From: Lachnospiraceae bacterium
GTDB taxonomy: Bacteria; Bacillota; Clostridia; Lachnospirales; Lachnospiraceae
Assembly: GCA_017521605.1 (NCBI GenBank)
Contig: JAFXCD010000033.1
Span: 1 to 64,000, forward strand
Reading direction: 5' to 3'
DNA length: 64,000 nucleotides
In this document: positions 25,920-34,696 of the stretch, piece by piece
Layout: each line of letters begins with the position of its first letter
Position numbering within the stretch: the first letter of the stretch is position 1
The notes under the pieces: model-generated
Told to the model about the DNA's origin: nothing
Database searches by the model: none
What the model saw: the letters and a program-made list of their open reading frames with translations, nothing else
Position numbers and translations under genes: made by a program

Positions 25920-26744
25920 TTACTTTCCCAACTGCCAAAATGCGATAGCACTGGCAGCAGCTACGTTTAAGGAATCCACACCATGAGACATGGGGATGCA
26001 GACTGTATAATCGGAGTCTGCAATGGTGGAAGCTGCAAGTCCGTCACCTTCGGTGCCTAAGATAATGGCAAGCTTTTCTTCCGCCATAAGTGCCGGATTA
26101 TCAATGGAGATAGAATCATCGGTTAAAGCCATGGAAACGGTTTTAAAGCCCAGCTCTTTTAACTGTGAAATAGAAGTTTCCGGACAAGCAGAAAAGTCTT
26201 CACCCAAAAAGGTCCAAGGTATCTGGAAGATAGTACCCATGCTGACACGTATAGAACGACGATATAGGGGATTGCTACAGCCGGGAGTTAAAAGCACCGC
26301 ATCCATATTTAGTGCTGCGGCAGAACGGAAAATAGCACCTATATTGGTAGGATTCATCACATTTTCCAGTATGGCAATACGCCGTGCATGTTTACAGACC
26401 TCAGCAATGGTTGGAAGCTTGGGGCGATACATGGCGCATAATACACCGCGGGTTAGTTGGAAGCCGGTAAGCTGGGTAAGGATGGAGAATTCTGCAGTAT
26501 AAATAGGGATACTGTTACAATGATCTATTAAGTAGGCTGCTTCTCTGGTAATATGTTTTTTTTCCATTAACATGGATATAGGAACGCAGCCGGCAGCCAG
26601 AGCACGTTCTACCACCTTAGGGCTTTCTGCAATAAAAATCCCCTTTTCCGGTTCATGACGGTTTAATAATTGATTCTCGTTAAGTCTGGCATATACATCC
26701 AGTTCAGGAGCATTAAAATCAGTGATTTCTATAATATTAGCCAT
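25920..26744 (-). CDS. TrmH/SpoU-family RNA 2'-O-methyltransferase, 274 aa
   Basis: The SPOUT knot motifs are visible: IAILENVMNPTNIGAIFRSA (motif 1), AIILGTEGDGLA (motif 2) and CIPMSHGVDSLNVAAASAIAFWQL (motif 3). The N-terminal substrate-binding domain with NENQLLNRHEPEKGIFIAESPKVVERAL matches RNA methyltransferases that modify ribose in rRNA or tRNA. ATG 26744 was preferred because AGAGG is about 11 nt upstream; the in-frame TTG at 26771 has no such site. It faces the nucleoside kinase gene across the structured repeat. Confidence 0.9.
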   Translation of the reverse strand: MANIIEITDFNAPELDVYARLNENQLLNRHEPEKGIFIAESPKVVERALAAGCVPISMLMEKKHITREAAYLIDHCNSIPIYTAEFSILTQLTGFQLTRGVLCAMYRPKLPTIAEVCKHARRIAILENVMNPTNIGAIFRSAAALNMDAVLLTPGCSNPLYRRSIRVSMGTIFQIPWTFLGEDFSACPETSISQLKELGFKTVSMALTDDSISIDNPALMAEEKLAIILGTEGDGLAASTIADSDYTVCIPMSHGVDSLNVAAASAIAFWQLGK

Positions 26745-26839
26745 GGGTTGTCTATTACCTCTCTTGTACAAATAGGAACAACACCGATTCCTGAAAATAG
26801 TATAACATGATTGGGGACAGAAAGAAAGGGTATGTACTC

Positions 26840-26868
26840 TTGATAAACAGGGCTTTTTGTGTTAAAAT
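26840..26868 (+). promoter_or_regulatory. Sigma-A promoter for RNase P RNA
   Basis: TTGATA (26840-26845) and TAAAAT (26863-26868) have a 17-bp spacer and sit 7 bp before the predicted RNA start. Confidence 0.8.
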
Positions 26869-26874
26869 AAAAAA

Positions 26875-27276
26875 GTGTAAGTAGAATAAATGATCGCGGC
26901 TGTAGAAATACAGGTGAGGAAAGTCCGGGCTTCATAGGGCAGGATGCCGGATAACGTCCGGTGGAGGCGACTCCAAGGCTAGTGCAACAGAAATATACCG
27001 CCTTGAGATGACTAATAGAAAGTCGCATGTTGAGTTTGCTTGCAAACTCGGAGCGACTGCTTGCAGTCGTAAGGTAAGGGTGGAAAGGCAGCTTAAGAGA
27101 CTACCGTCCTGGTGGTAACAACAGGAGCCATGTAAACCCCATCCGAAGCAAGACCAAATAGAAAGCTATAGATTGGCCCGATTTGCTTTCAGGTAGGTCG
27201 CTTGAGGTGTCTGGCAACAGGCACTCTAGATAGATGATCATTCACGACATAACCCGGCTTATCGTTTTGCTTACAC
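26875..27276 (+). ncRNA. rnpB: RNase P RNA
   Basis: The catalytic RNA of RNase P is recognised by GAGGAAAGTCCGGGCTTC near the 5' end, AGGAAGGTAAGGG-type core sequence (GTAAGGTAAGGGTGGAAAGG), and the 3' conserved ACATAACCCGGCTTATCG. The closing P1 helix pairs GTGTAAG (26875-26881) with CTTACAC (27270-27276), which fixes the ends at about 402 nt. Internal hairpins GAGTTTGCTTGCAAACTC and CGACTGCTTGCAGTCG lie in the variable domain. It processes tRNA 5' ends together with RnpA. Confidence 0.97.
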
Positions 27277-27290
27277 TCAGAAGAGGTTAG

Positions 27291-27318
27291 AGGACGAGTA
27301 CAGTGCTCGTCCTTTATT
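27291..27318 (+). terminator. Terminator after rnpB
   Basis: AGGACGAG pairs with CTCGTCCT around a 7-nt loop and is followed by TTATTAT. Confidence 0.8.
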
Positions 27319-27403
27319 ATGTAATAGGAAGTGTGCGAGTATTGTGTGTACAAACGGATATCACAGGATTTTCGTTTTGTTATTTAAAGGATTAGGTAGA
27401 GAA

Positions 27404-28132
27404 ATGAAAAAAGGTTTCTTATCTTTTGTTTTTCTTTTAAGTTTGTGCCTGGTGGCCTGTAGTACTAAGATACCGCCTATAGAAGAACGATTATCCCTTA
27501 CGGAATCAAGTGTGCAAAGAACTGAAAGCAGTATGGCTCAAGAATCTGTAGAGGTGACAGAAAATTGGGAGGCACAAACAAAGAATATCTTGCAGGTGCA
27601 GACTGATACGAAAATGGGAAGTGGTGTATTGTGGGACAGGCAGGGAGAAGAATGGATTGTGGTAACGGCTGCTCATGTGGTGGAAGGTTTACAGGAAGCT
27701 GAGGTATATTTGGTACAGGAGGATAAAATATTACCGGCCAGAGTAAGGGATGTAAGAGGCTTGGATTTGGCCTTTTTGGTGGTTTCTGTAGCGTCGCTGA
27801 ATGAACAGGTAGAAAGAGCATACAGTCCGGTAAGGCATATGAAGGACAATATAGAGGAAGGTACAATCATTTACACCAAGGGTTACAATCCCTATGGTGA
27901 ATTGTGTGAATTTTCAGGCAAAGTGCTTGATGATTGGATGTATGTGGAGGATTTTGACAATTATATGATTATCTGTGATTGTCAGGCCACACCCGGAATG
28001 TCCGGTGGTGCAGTAGTTACAGAGAATGGAGGGTTAGCCGGGTTGATTTGTGGAGAAAATGATAAGGGAATACTGGCCGTGTTGCCTGTAGGTATCATTC
28101 AAAACGAATATGAATTATTTCAGAAGAATTGA
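27404..28132 (+). CDS. Trypsin-like serine protease lipoprotein, 242 aa
   Basis: A lipoprotein signal (LSLCLVACS, lipidated Cys at about residue 19) precedes a Ser/Thr-rich linker and then a chymotrypsin-fold domain. The triad is His91 in VTAAHVV, Asp121 in LDLAFL and Ser200 in GMSGGAV. It should sit on the outer face of the membrane. There is no PDZ domain, unlike HtrA. The target is unknown; possibilities are quality control or cleavage of a surface protein. ATG 27404 is preferred over upstream in-frame codons because it starts the signal sequence and has AGGTAGAG upstream. It is a single gene after rnpB. Confidence 0.85.
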   Translation: MKKGFLSFVFLLSLCLVACSTKIPPIEERLSLTESSVQRTESSMAQESVEVTENWEAQTKNILQVQTDTKMGSGVLWDRQGEEWIVVTAAHVVEGLQEAEVYLVQEDKILPARVRDVRGLDLAFLVVSVASLNEQVERAYSPVRHMKDNIEEGTIIYTKGYNPYGELCEFSGKVLDDWMYVEDFDNYMIICDCQATPGMSGGAVVTENGGLAGLICGENDKGILAVLPVGIIQNEYELFQKN

Positions 28133-28250
28133 TGGAAATTTAAGATTTGTACCATTGACAAGTAGATTAAATTAGTAGAAAATGTTGGTTAGTAAGGGAA
28201 AGAAAAGCTAACCCTGAATAGGTGGGAGAGCTTTTAGAATGGAGGACATA

Positions 28251-29447
28251 ATGACAAAAATAGATATTTTTTCAGGTTTTTTGGGTGCCGGTAAAACAAC
28301 CCTGATTAAGAAACTGTTGAAGGAAGCCTTACAGGATACTAAGGTGGTATTGATTGAGAATGAATTTGGTGAAATCGGTATTGATGGAGGATTTTTAAAG
28401 GAAGCCGGCATCGAAATCAAGGAAATGAATTCCGGTTGTATCTGCTGCTCTTTGGTGGGTGATTTTGGCGAGTCTTTGAAGGAGGTATTAACTACCTATA
28501 CTCCCGAAAGAGTTTTAATCGAGCCCTCCGGTGTAGGTAAGCTTTCTGATGTGGTAAAGGCTGTGGAAGATGTAGCTGAAGATTTGAAGGTACAGATTAA
28601 CAGTGCTGTGGCAGTAGTGGATGCTACTAAGTGTAAGATGTATATTAAGAATTTCGGTGAGTTCTTTGTAAATCAGATCGAGCATGCAGGTACTATCATT
28701 TTAAGCAGAACCGGCAAGATTTCTGAGGAAAAGCTGAAAACTTGCGTAGAAATGATTCGTGAGTATAACAAGGAAGCAACTATTATTACTACTCCTTGGG
28801 AGCAGTTAGAAGGTAAGGATATTCTGGAAACCATCGAGGGTGAGGACAATTTGGCGGAAATGATGCAGGAGCTTCTGGAGCATGCAAAGGAGCATCATCA
28901 TGAGCATGACGAGCATTGCACTTGTGGTTGTCATGGACATAACCATAAGGAACATGAGCACCATTGCCATCACGACCATGAGGAACATGAGCATCATTGT
29001 CATCATGACCACGAGGAACATGAGCATCACTGCCATCATGATCATGAGGAGCATGAGCATCATTGTCATCATGACCATGAGGAACAGGAGCATCATCATC
29101 ACCATGAACATGATGAGCATTGTACCTGTGGTTGTCACGACCATCACCATGATCACCATGGACATCACCATGCAGATGAGGTGTTTACCAGTTGGGGTGT
29201 AGAGACCGCAAAGGTATACAGTCAGACTCAGATTGAAGAGATTCTGAATGCTTTGGACAGCGGTGAATATGGTATGATTTTACGTTCTAAGGGTATGGTA
29301 GCCGGTGAGGATGGCAACTGGGTATACTTTGATTATGTACCAGAAGAGCACGATATTCGTAACGGCAAGCCGGAAGTAACCGGTAAGCTTTGCGTTATTG
29401 GTGCAGAGTTAAAAGAAGAAAAGATTGCAGAATTATTTGGAGTATAA
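28251..29447 (+). CDS. COG0523-family GTPase (CobW/ZNG1-like metallochaperone) with a long His-rich insert, 398 aa
   Basis: The G1 motif GFLGAGKTTL is at residues 8-17, and the family metal motif CICC follows at about residue 65 (NSGCICCSL). Residues about 210-305 form a His/Cys-rich insert with five tandem 11-residue units (core EEHEHHCHHDH) flanked on both sides by copies of HDEHCTCGCH. The CobW C-terminal domain follows. COG0523 GTPases use GTP hydrolysis to deliver metals, mostly Zn(II), to client enzymes. The insert is a plausible metal store. ATG 28251 with GGAGG 6 nt upstream is chosen over ATG 28239. It leads an operon with a second GTPase and a ZIP transporter. Confidence 0.92.
   Translation: MTKIDIFSGFLGAGKTTLIKKLLKEALQDTKVVLIENEFGEIGIDGGFLKEAGIEIKEMNSGCICCSLVGDFGESLKEVLTTYTPERVLIEPSGVGKLSDVVKAVEDVAEDLKVQINSAVAVVDATKCKMYIKNFGEFFVNQIEHAGTIILSRTGKISEEKLKTCVEMIREYNKEATIITTPWEQLEGKDILETIEGEDNLAEMMQELLEHAKEHHHEHDEHCTCGCHGHNHKEHEHHCHHDHEEHEHHCHHDHEEHEHHCHHDHEEHEHHCHHDHEEQEHHHHHEHDEHCTCGCHDHHHDHHGHHHADEVFTSWGVETAKVYSQTQIEEILNALDSGEYGMILRSKGMVAGEDGNWVYFDYVPEEHDIRNGKPEVTGKLCVIGAELKEEKIAELFGV
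28947..29111 (+). repeat. 33-bp tandem repeats encoding the His-rich insert
   Basis: There are five in-frame 33-bp units starting at 28947, 28980, 29013, 29046 and 29079. The last is degenerate. Third-position differences between units show they are not a very recent expansion. Flanking HDEHCTCGCH segments at about 28908 and 29113 form a longer-range duplication. Confidence 0.9.
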
Positions 29448-29485
29448 AATTCGTTTGATAAAGACGGATTACATGGAGGATTAGC

Positions 29486-30415
29486 ATGAAACCAGTCTAT
29501 ATGATTAATGGTTTTTTGGAAAGTGGAAAAACGGAATTTATCACTTATACATTGGCACAGCCTTATTTCCGTATTAAGGGCAAGACATTGATTATTGCCT
29601 GCGAAGAAGGAGAAGTGGAGTATGAGGATGCCCTTTTAAAAAAGTGTAATGCAGTGCTGGAAATCATTGAAGAGGAAGAGGAGTTCACTACCACAAATCT
29701 GGTGGAACTGGAGAAGAAGCATAAGCCTGAGCGTATTATCATTGAATATAATGGCATGTGGAATTTTAAGAATGCCCGTTTGCCCTGGCACTGGAAGGTG
29801 GAACAGCAGATAACTACCATTGATGGTTCCACATTCCCTATGTATTACAACAATATGCGTTCCCTGTTGGCTGAGATGGTGAGAAAAAGCGAAATGATTA
29901 TTTTCAATCGCTGTGACGGTATTGAGGAATTGAACGTATACAAGAGAAATATTAAGGCAGTAAACCAAAATGCAGACATTATTTTTGAGGACTCTAATGG
30001 AGAAATCGATACTATTTTTGAAGAGGATTTGCCCTATGATTTAAATGCCTCTATTATCGAGCTGGACAATATGGGATATGGCCTTTGGTATCTGGATTCG
30101 CTGGATCATTTGGAACGATATATTGGTAAAACCATCCGCTTCAAGGCTATGGTTTTGATACCGGAAGGCTTTCCTAAGAATTATTTTGTACCCGGACGCA
30201 TGGCTATGACTTGCTGTGCGGATGATATGGCATTCTTAGGATTTGCCTGTGAATATGCTGATGCAAGCACCTTAAAGCAGAAGGAATGGGTGGAAGTAAC
30301 TGCCTCAATTACAAAGGAATATTGGGAAGATTACAAGGGAGAAGGCCCCATCTTGCATGCTACCAGTGTAGTAAAGACCAAAGCTCCCAAGGATGAGATT
30401 ATCAGCTTCACGTAG
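29486..30415 (+). CDS. CobW-type GTPase with YcgQ/DUF1980-like C-terminus, 309 aa
   Basis: G1 motif NGFLESGKTEF lies at residues 8-18, but the CxCC metal motif of COG0523 is absent, and G3/G4 are read as IIEYNG and FNRCD. The C-terminal part (VLIPEGFPKNYFVPGRMAMTCCADDMAFLGFACEY) matches the YcgQ/DUF1980 domain with its vicinal cysteines. YcgQ genes are part of zinc-starvation regulons in Bacillus, so the fusion of both functions here supports a metal role. Start ATG 29486 has GGAGG upstream. It lies 38 bp after the first GTPase and is probably co-transcribed with it. Confidence 0.8.
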   Translation: MKPVYMINGFLESGKTEFITYTLAQPYFRIKGKTLIIACEEGEVEYEDALLKKCNAVLEIIEEEEEFTTTNLVELEKKHKPERIIIEYNGMWNFKNARLPWHWKVEQQITTIDGSTFPMYYNNMRSLLAEMVRKSEMIIFNRCDGIEELNVYKRNIKAVNQNADIIFEDSNGEIDTIFEEDLPYDLNASIIELDNMGYGLWYLDSLDHLERYIGKTIRFKAMVLIPEGFPKNYFVPGRMAMTCCADDMAFLGFACEYADASTLKQKEWVEVTASITKEYWEDYKGEGPILHATSVVKTKAPKDEIISFT

Positions 30416-30522
30416 ATTTTTTATAACGAATTCTCATGCAGAGCTTGTTCTTTCTGCTGGTATATATCAGTAACCCAAGAACTAAGTTTTGCATATAATA
30501 ACCATAAGATTGGAGAGAGAAG

Positions 30523-31302
30523 ATGGAAGTTATTTTAGCAGTAATCATACCATTTTTAGGCACGAGTCTGGGAGCAGCTTGTGTCTTTTTTCTCAAAGGA
30601 GAGATAGGTGAAAAATTGCAGAAGGTTTTGTCGGGCTTTGCAGCAGGTGTAATGGTGGCAGCCTCTGTCTGGTCCCTTCTGATTCCCGCCATGAATATGT
30701 GTGAGAATATGGGGAAACTGTCCTTTGTACCGGCTTTAATCGGCTTTTTACTGGGCATGGGCTTTTTGCTCTTGATGGATAGCGTGGTACCCCATTTGCA
30801 TGTGGGAAGTGATGAGCCGGAAGGTAAGAAAGGCAGTAAGTTGAAGAGAACAACCATGCTTATGTTTGCAGTAACCATTCATAACTTCCCGGAAGGTGCG
30901 GCTTGTGGAGCCATATTGGCAGGTGTATTAACCGGAGAAGCAGATGTGACCATGGCGGGCGCTATTGCTTTGTCACTGGGAATTGCCATTCAGAATATTC
31001 CTGAGGGAGCTATTATCTCACTGCCGCTTCGTAGTGAAGGATATAGTCGTTTTAAGGCCTTCGGACATGGGGCCTTGTCCGGTATTGTGGAGCCTATTGG
31101 GGCTATACTGGCTATTATGCTGGCGTCTTTGGTGACCCCTGTTTTGCCCTATATGCTTGCATTTGCGGCAGGAGCTATGATTTATGTGGTAGTGGAGGAA
31201 TTGATACCGGAAACCAGCCGGGGCGACCATTCTAATTTGGGTACTATTGCTTTTGCTATTGGTTTTGCATTGATGATGGTGCTGGATGTAGCGTTAGGTT
31301 AG
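30523..31302 (+). CDS. ZIP-family divalent metal transporter, 259 aa
   Basis: Eight membrane segments include the two ZIP signature helices IHNFPEGAACG and IQNIPEGAIIS, with the His, Asn, Pro, Glu and Gly residues that bind metal. The cytoplasmic loop after helix 3 is short and has few His residues. It resembles the GufA/ZupT group, importing Zn(II) and possibly Fe(II) or Mn(II). It follows two metal GTPases and completes a coherent metal-supply locus. GGAGAGAG precedes the ATG. Confidence 0.93.
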   Translation: MEVILAVIIPFLGTSLGAACVFFLKGEIGEKLQKVLSGFAAGVMVAASVWSLLIPAMNMCENMGKLSFVPALIGFLLGMGFLLLMDSVVPHLHVGSDEPEGKKGSKLKRTTMLMFAVTIHNFPEGAACGAILAGVLTGEADVTMAGAIALSLGIAIQNIPEGAIISLPLRSEGYSRFKAFGHGALSGIVEPIGAILAIMLASLVTPVLPYMLAFAAGAMIYVVVEELIPETSRGDHSNLGTIAFAIGFALMMVLDVALG

Positions 31303-31314
31303 GAAGGTAAAGAT

Positions 31315-32091
31315 ATGGCACTGGATTCTACCAAGGAAGAACAACAACATAGAAACAGAATCAAGGATTTGGCAGACAAATCCTTCCGACAGAATGTATA
31401 TACCTTTACCGGATTCTTAGGACTGAGTGAACAGGACCTGTTCTGGAAGATGGTGGAAAAGGGCGAGCTTTCCTATGCCGCATACACTCTTTTTGGCGGC
31501 TATGAGGAAGCGGAGCGTGCCATGGTACGCTTTGGTTCAGAAGAAGAGCTGGGCTATGAGGAGGATTTCCCCATAGTCTGCGTACATATTAAGCCATTAA
31601 TGGTGAAATTTGCAGATGCCTTGAGCCATAGGGACTTCCTGGGAGCACTGATGAATCTGGGTATAGAGCGCAGTACCCTGGGAGATATCCGTGTGGTGGA
31701 GAAGGAAGCCTATTTGTACTGTGTGGACAGTATAGCAGAGTATATCTGCACCAGTTTGGACAAGGTAAAGCATACCAATGTGAAGTGTACTCTTGTTACA
31801 GATGTGCAGGAGATCCCCAAGGAAGAGCCGGAGGAGATGATGGTATTGTTACCTTCTTTACGATTGGATGCCTGCTTGGCTAAGGTGTACAAGGAGTCCC
31901 GTAATACTGTGCTGGAGCTGTTTCGTGCGGGCAAGGTGTATGTGAACGGCAAGCTCTGCGAGAATAATTCCAAGCAGTTAAAGGAAGGGGAAGTAGTGAA
32001 TCTGCGAGGCTATGGAAAGTTTATTTTTGAGGGACTGCAACAGGAAACGAAGAAGGGGAAGTTGAATTGTAAGATACGGATTTTCAAGTAA
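31315..32091 (+). CDS. YlmH-like S4 RNA-binding protein, 258 aa
   Basis: The C-terminus (residues about 180-245) is an S4 domain: RLDACLAKVYKESRNTVLELFRAGKVYVNGK, then GEVVNLRGYGKFIFEG. The N-terminal region (FTGFLGLSEQDLFWKM and YEEAERAMVRFGSEEELG) is the YlmH type. YlmH-like proteins act on stalled 50S subunits and are usually in the cell-division cluster next to ylmG or divIVA. Here the gene sits right after a ZIP transporter instead, so its location is unusual. It starts 12 bp after the ZIP stop. Confidence 0.88.
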   Translation: MALDSTKEEQQHRNRIKDLADKSFRQNVYTFTGFLGLSEQDLFWKMVEKGELSYAAYTLFGGYEEAERAMVRFGSEEELGYEEDFPIVCVHIKPLMVKFADALSHRDFLGALMNLGIERSTLGDIRVVEKEAYLYCVDSIAEYICTSLDKVKHTNVKCTLVTDVQEIPKEEPEEMMVLLPSLRLDACLAKVYKESRNTVLELFRAGKVYVNGKLCENNSKQLKEGEVVNLRGYGKFIFEGLQQETKKGKLNCKIRIFK

Positions 32092-32105
32092 GAGGGTGAT
32101 TTGAG

Positions 32106-33113
32106 ATGTATTCCTATACAATTGTTCAATGGTTATTTTTCTTTTATTTTTATTGCTTTTTTGGCTGGTGTTTTGAATCCACCTATGTTTCCCTAAAAGA
32201 AAAGAGATTGGTTAACAGGGGCTTTATGAGAGGCCCCTTTTTGCCATTATATGGTTCCGGGGGCATTATGATGCTGGTGGTTTCTGCACCCTTTCAGGGG
32301 AACACTCTGTTGGTGTATCTGGCAGGATGCGTAGGCACTACAGCACTTGAGTATGTAACAGGTGTAGCCATGGAAGCCCTGTTTAAGGTAAGGTATTGGG
32401 ACTATTCTAAGCAGAAGTTTAACTTTCAGGGACATATTTGTCTGAAATCCACGTTAGCTTGGGGTTTTTTAACTATTTTCATGACCGAGTGGTTACACAA
32501 AACCATTGAAGGATTTGCCCTACAGATACCGATGCAGTGGATGAATGTAATTGTAGTAGCAGTATCCTTTGTAGTGGTGGTGGATTTCACCCTATCCTTC
32601 AATGCAGCTATGGAACTTCGCGATATCCTTATCAAAATGGAACAGGCCAGAGAGGAACTGCAACGTATTCAGAAACGACTGGACGTTATTATTGCGGTGG
32701 CAGATGAAGATATCCGTAATAAACATAAAGAAATCTCCGAAGCTATGGAGAAGCAAAGGGCAGATTTCATGGCCAATCTGGAAGCCTATACAAAACAGAT
32801 TGTAGATGGATTCCAGGAGCAGGCTGAGGATTTACGTCTGGAAATAAAAGAACTGATTACCGGTATAGAGTCAGGATTGGATAAGCTGAAAGAATTATTG
32901 ACCCAGAGTCCTGCAGAGCATTTGGAAGTGTTACGGGCTGAAATGAACGAACTACGATATAAATATCGTTTCAATCTGGAAAAGAGGGAGTATTTCAGTA
33001 AGCTGAAGGGTTTCTATAAGCGAAACCTGATACAGGCTCACCCCAGTATGACTTCTGTGAAGTTTAAGGAAGCGTTGACAGAGCTGGTTGAGAAGGCGAA
33101 GAAGGAAAGGTAA
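32106..33113 (+). CDS. CmpB-like putative ABC transporter permease with a long C-terminal coiled coil, 335 aa
   Basis: The first about 170 residues are the PF06541 (ABC_trans_CmpB) membrane domain: FFYFYCFFGWCFESTYVSLKE, RGPFLPLYGSGGIMMLV, and five hydrophobic segments. From about residue 185 to 300 the chain is a heptad-rich coiled coil (QAREELQRIQKRLDVIIAVADE). No ATPase partner is nearby and the transport claim for this family is unproven. The name is historical. The protein probably forms a membrane-anchored coiled-coil scaffold. A second family member, without the coiled coil, is at 48452-48886. GGGTG precedes ATG 32106. Confidence 0.85.
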   Translation: MYSYTIVQWLFFFYFYCFFGWCFESTYVSLKEKRLVNRGFMRGPFLPLYGSGGIMMLVVSAPFQGNTLLVYLAGCVGTTALEYVTGVAMEALFKVRYWDYSKQKFNFQGHICLKSTLAWGFLTIFMTEWLHKTIEGFALQIPMQWMNVIVVAVSFVVVVDFTLSFNAAMELRDILIKMEQAREELQRIQKRLDVIIAVADEDIRNKHKEISEAMEKQRADFMANLEAYTKQIVDGFQEQAEDLRLEIKELITGIESGLDKLKELLTQSPAEHLEVLRAEMNELRYKYRFNLEKREYFSKLKGFYKRNLIQAHPSMTSVKFKEALTELVEKAKKER

Positions 33114-33114
33114 T

Positions 33115-34020
33115 ATGGATGAACAGGAAAAGGACAAAAAAGAGCAGCAAATATTAAAGAAGCTACATAATGGTTGGATTAGATTTGGAACCATAATGAT
33201 TAATATCCTATGCGTTATTATGATAGCGTTGGGAATTTATGGTGTGGTTACCAATATGTCCAAAGAGTGGCAGGAAACAGCACCTTTTTGGGGAATGATT
33301 AGTTGTTTCGGGCTTTTGTTTCTATTTGCTGATTTCTGGGCTGAGAAGTGGTTGACAAAGGTTATAAAAATAGCCGATGAAAGGTACAATAGTGCTAATG
33401 GACGTAAAAAAACGAAAATACAGGATTTATATACTGCCTTAGTAATGTTGAACCAACAGTCCGGCATTGTAGTATGGGATACCATATGGGGAATAGTCGT
33501 AGTATTTATGTGTATGTGCTTACTGATTGGCTTTGATACCTGTAAGAAGGCGGTTGTGATTGTGGTGCTCCTATTTTCGCTAGCTATGCTCTTTGGCGGT
33601 CACTTTGTAGGGAAAAGGCTAAGTAAGAGATGTAAATATGGGAAAAAGCTTTACAAACACAGCAAGCAATATATGGATTGTTCAGATGAGCTTGGTTTTT
33701 TGCAGGATGTGGATAGAAGCATACAAAGGGGCGTGATTAGTTACAACGGCTTGTGGATGCTGACAGATGAATATATGGTAGGAAGATTGTCAGATATTAC
33801 ATATGAACCGGTAGCCATACCACGGAAAGAGGTAGAAAAGATTGTTTTCTTCTATGAAAGATTTTATAAAAGAGTAGATGGGATATTACTACTAAGCTTG
33901 AAAAATGGTAAGAGTGCGAAGCTTTGTTTGGGAGTAGGAGAAAATGAAAACTGTGAGCCCATTTTGAAGGCATTGAATGAAAACGGAATACCTTGGGAGC
34001 AAGGGGATATGAGGTATTAG
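33115..34020 (+). CDS. Unidentified membrane protein, 301 aa
   Basis: I do not recognise this protein. It has an acidic and lysine-rich N-terminus, four hydrophobic segments (about residues 18-42, 58-78, 120-140 and 146-165), and a soluble C-terminal half. The C-terminal part carries LTDEYMVGRLSDITYEPVAIPRKEVEKIVFFYE, a beta-rich stretch like a PH or ligand-binding domain. It starts one base after the CmpB-like stop and is probably in the same transcript. It opens the small-gene island. ATG 33115 has AAGGAAAGG upstream. Function unknown. Confidence 0.7.
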   Translation: MDEQEKDKKEQQILKKLHNGWIRFGTIMINILCVIMIALGIYGVVTNMSKEWQETAPFWGMISCFGLLFLFADFWAEKWLTKVIKIADERYNSANGRKKTKIQDLYTALVMLNQQSGIVVWDTIWGIVVVFMCMCLLIGFDTCKKAVVIVVLLFSLAMLFGGHFVGKRLSKRCKYGKKLYKHSKQYMDCSDELGFLQDVDRSIQRGVISYNGLWMLTDEYMVGRLSDITYEPVAIPRKEVEKIVFFYERFYKRVDGILLLSLKNGKSAKLCLGVGENENCEPILKALNENGIPWEQGDMRY

Positions 34021-34023
34021 GGG

Positions 34024-34275
34024 ATGGATAATGTTGATATTATTGTGAATGATTATGACGAAAATAATTATTTTGTAGTTATAAAGAAGGGGCGTAAAAA
34101 TCTATATATGGATTTGGGAATATGTCAGTTTGTAGATGAAATGAAACATTGGAGCATGCCAACCATTGGAAGTGTGTATGATGGAGAGGCAGGATATATT
34201 TTCTCAAAGAAGTTGAATGCTGACGATATCAGAATGGAAATAGAACGAATTGTAATTCGCAATATATCTGATTAG
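34024..34275 (+). CDS. Small acidic hypothetical protein, 83 aa
   Basis: Not recognised. It is an acidic single-domain protein (many Asp/Glu, several aromatic residues) beginning three bases after the previous stop, with a GAGG ribosome site at 34010. The tight spacing suggests co-translation with the membrane protein. Its size, charge and neighbourhood fit a small immunity-type protein, but there is no homology evidence. Confidence 0.6.
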   Translation: MDNVDIIVNDYDENNYFVVIKKGRKNLYMDLGICQFVDEMKHWSMPTIGSVYDGEAGYIFSKKLNADDIRMEIERIVIRNISD

Positions 34276-34696
34276 TTAAAACAGGAAAGAAGCGAGTATA
34301 AAAAATTAAAAAGTTAAAGAATAAAATAGCAAAAAGTGAATAGGGGTGCTTTGGGGGTGTGAGGATGATTTGGCATATAGAGAATCTGCTGAAAAACTGA
34401 AAGAAGCAATTTTGAAGTTACAGATAGTGGCTGAAGCCAGAGTGGAAAAAGAGTAGTGAGTATGATGGAGAATGCAATTGATAAGTTTATGTATGTTATC
34501 CTGAACTGAATAAAATAGAATATGAAATGTTTAAGGAAGCAAACGTAGAAATGGCGACGGTGGAAAAAGCTATAAGACAACCCATAAAGATTTATGTTAA
34601 TGTGGAACGGTGGATGCTTATGGAGGAAGAAAAAGGTACACAACAGCCTTTGAATAATTGGAAGATTTGATGGCTGGAGCATATTAGAGGAATTGA
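34276..34696 (+). other. Gap with decayed coding fragments
   Basis: This 420-bp stretch has no intact gene. The plus strand holds two open fragments with coding character: one ending at a stop near 34456, with AYRESAEKLKEAILKLQIVA, and a 47-codon frame at 34527-34670 (MFKEANVEMATVEKAIRQPI). Neither has a good start site. They look like remains of former small genes. Minus-strand frames across it lack ribosome sites and are Phe/Leu/His-rich antisense reading. Confidence 0.5.

Noticed and set aside
28947-29111. Tandem repeats considered as a CRISPR array
   Set aside because: The units are contiguous 33-bp in-frame coding repeats without unique spacers, within a clear GTPase gene.
28806-29171. 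Minus-strand Met/Val-rich frame and plus-strand Met/Ile-rich frame across the His-rich repeats
   Set aside because: Both are other-frame readings of the 33-bp tandem repeats; composition is an artefact of CAT/GAG codons and there is no start site.
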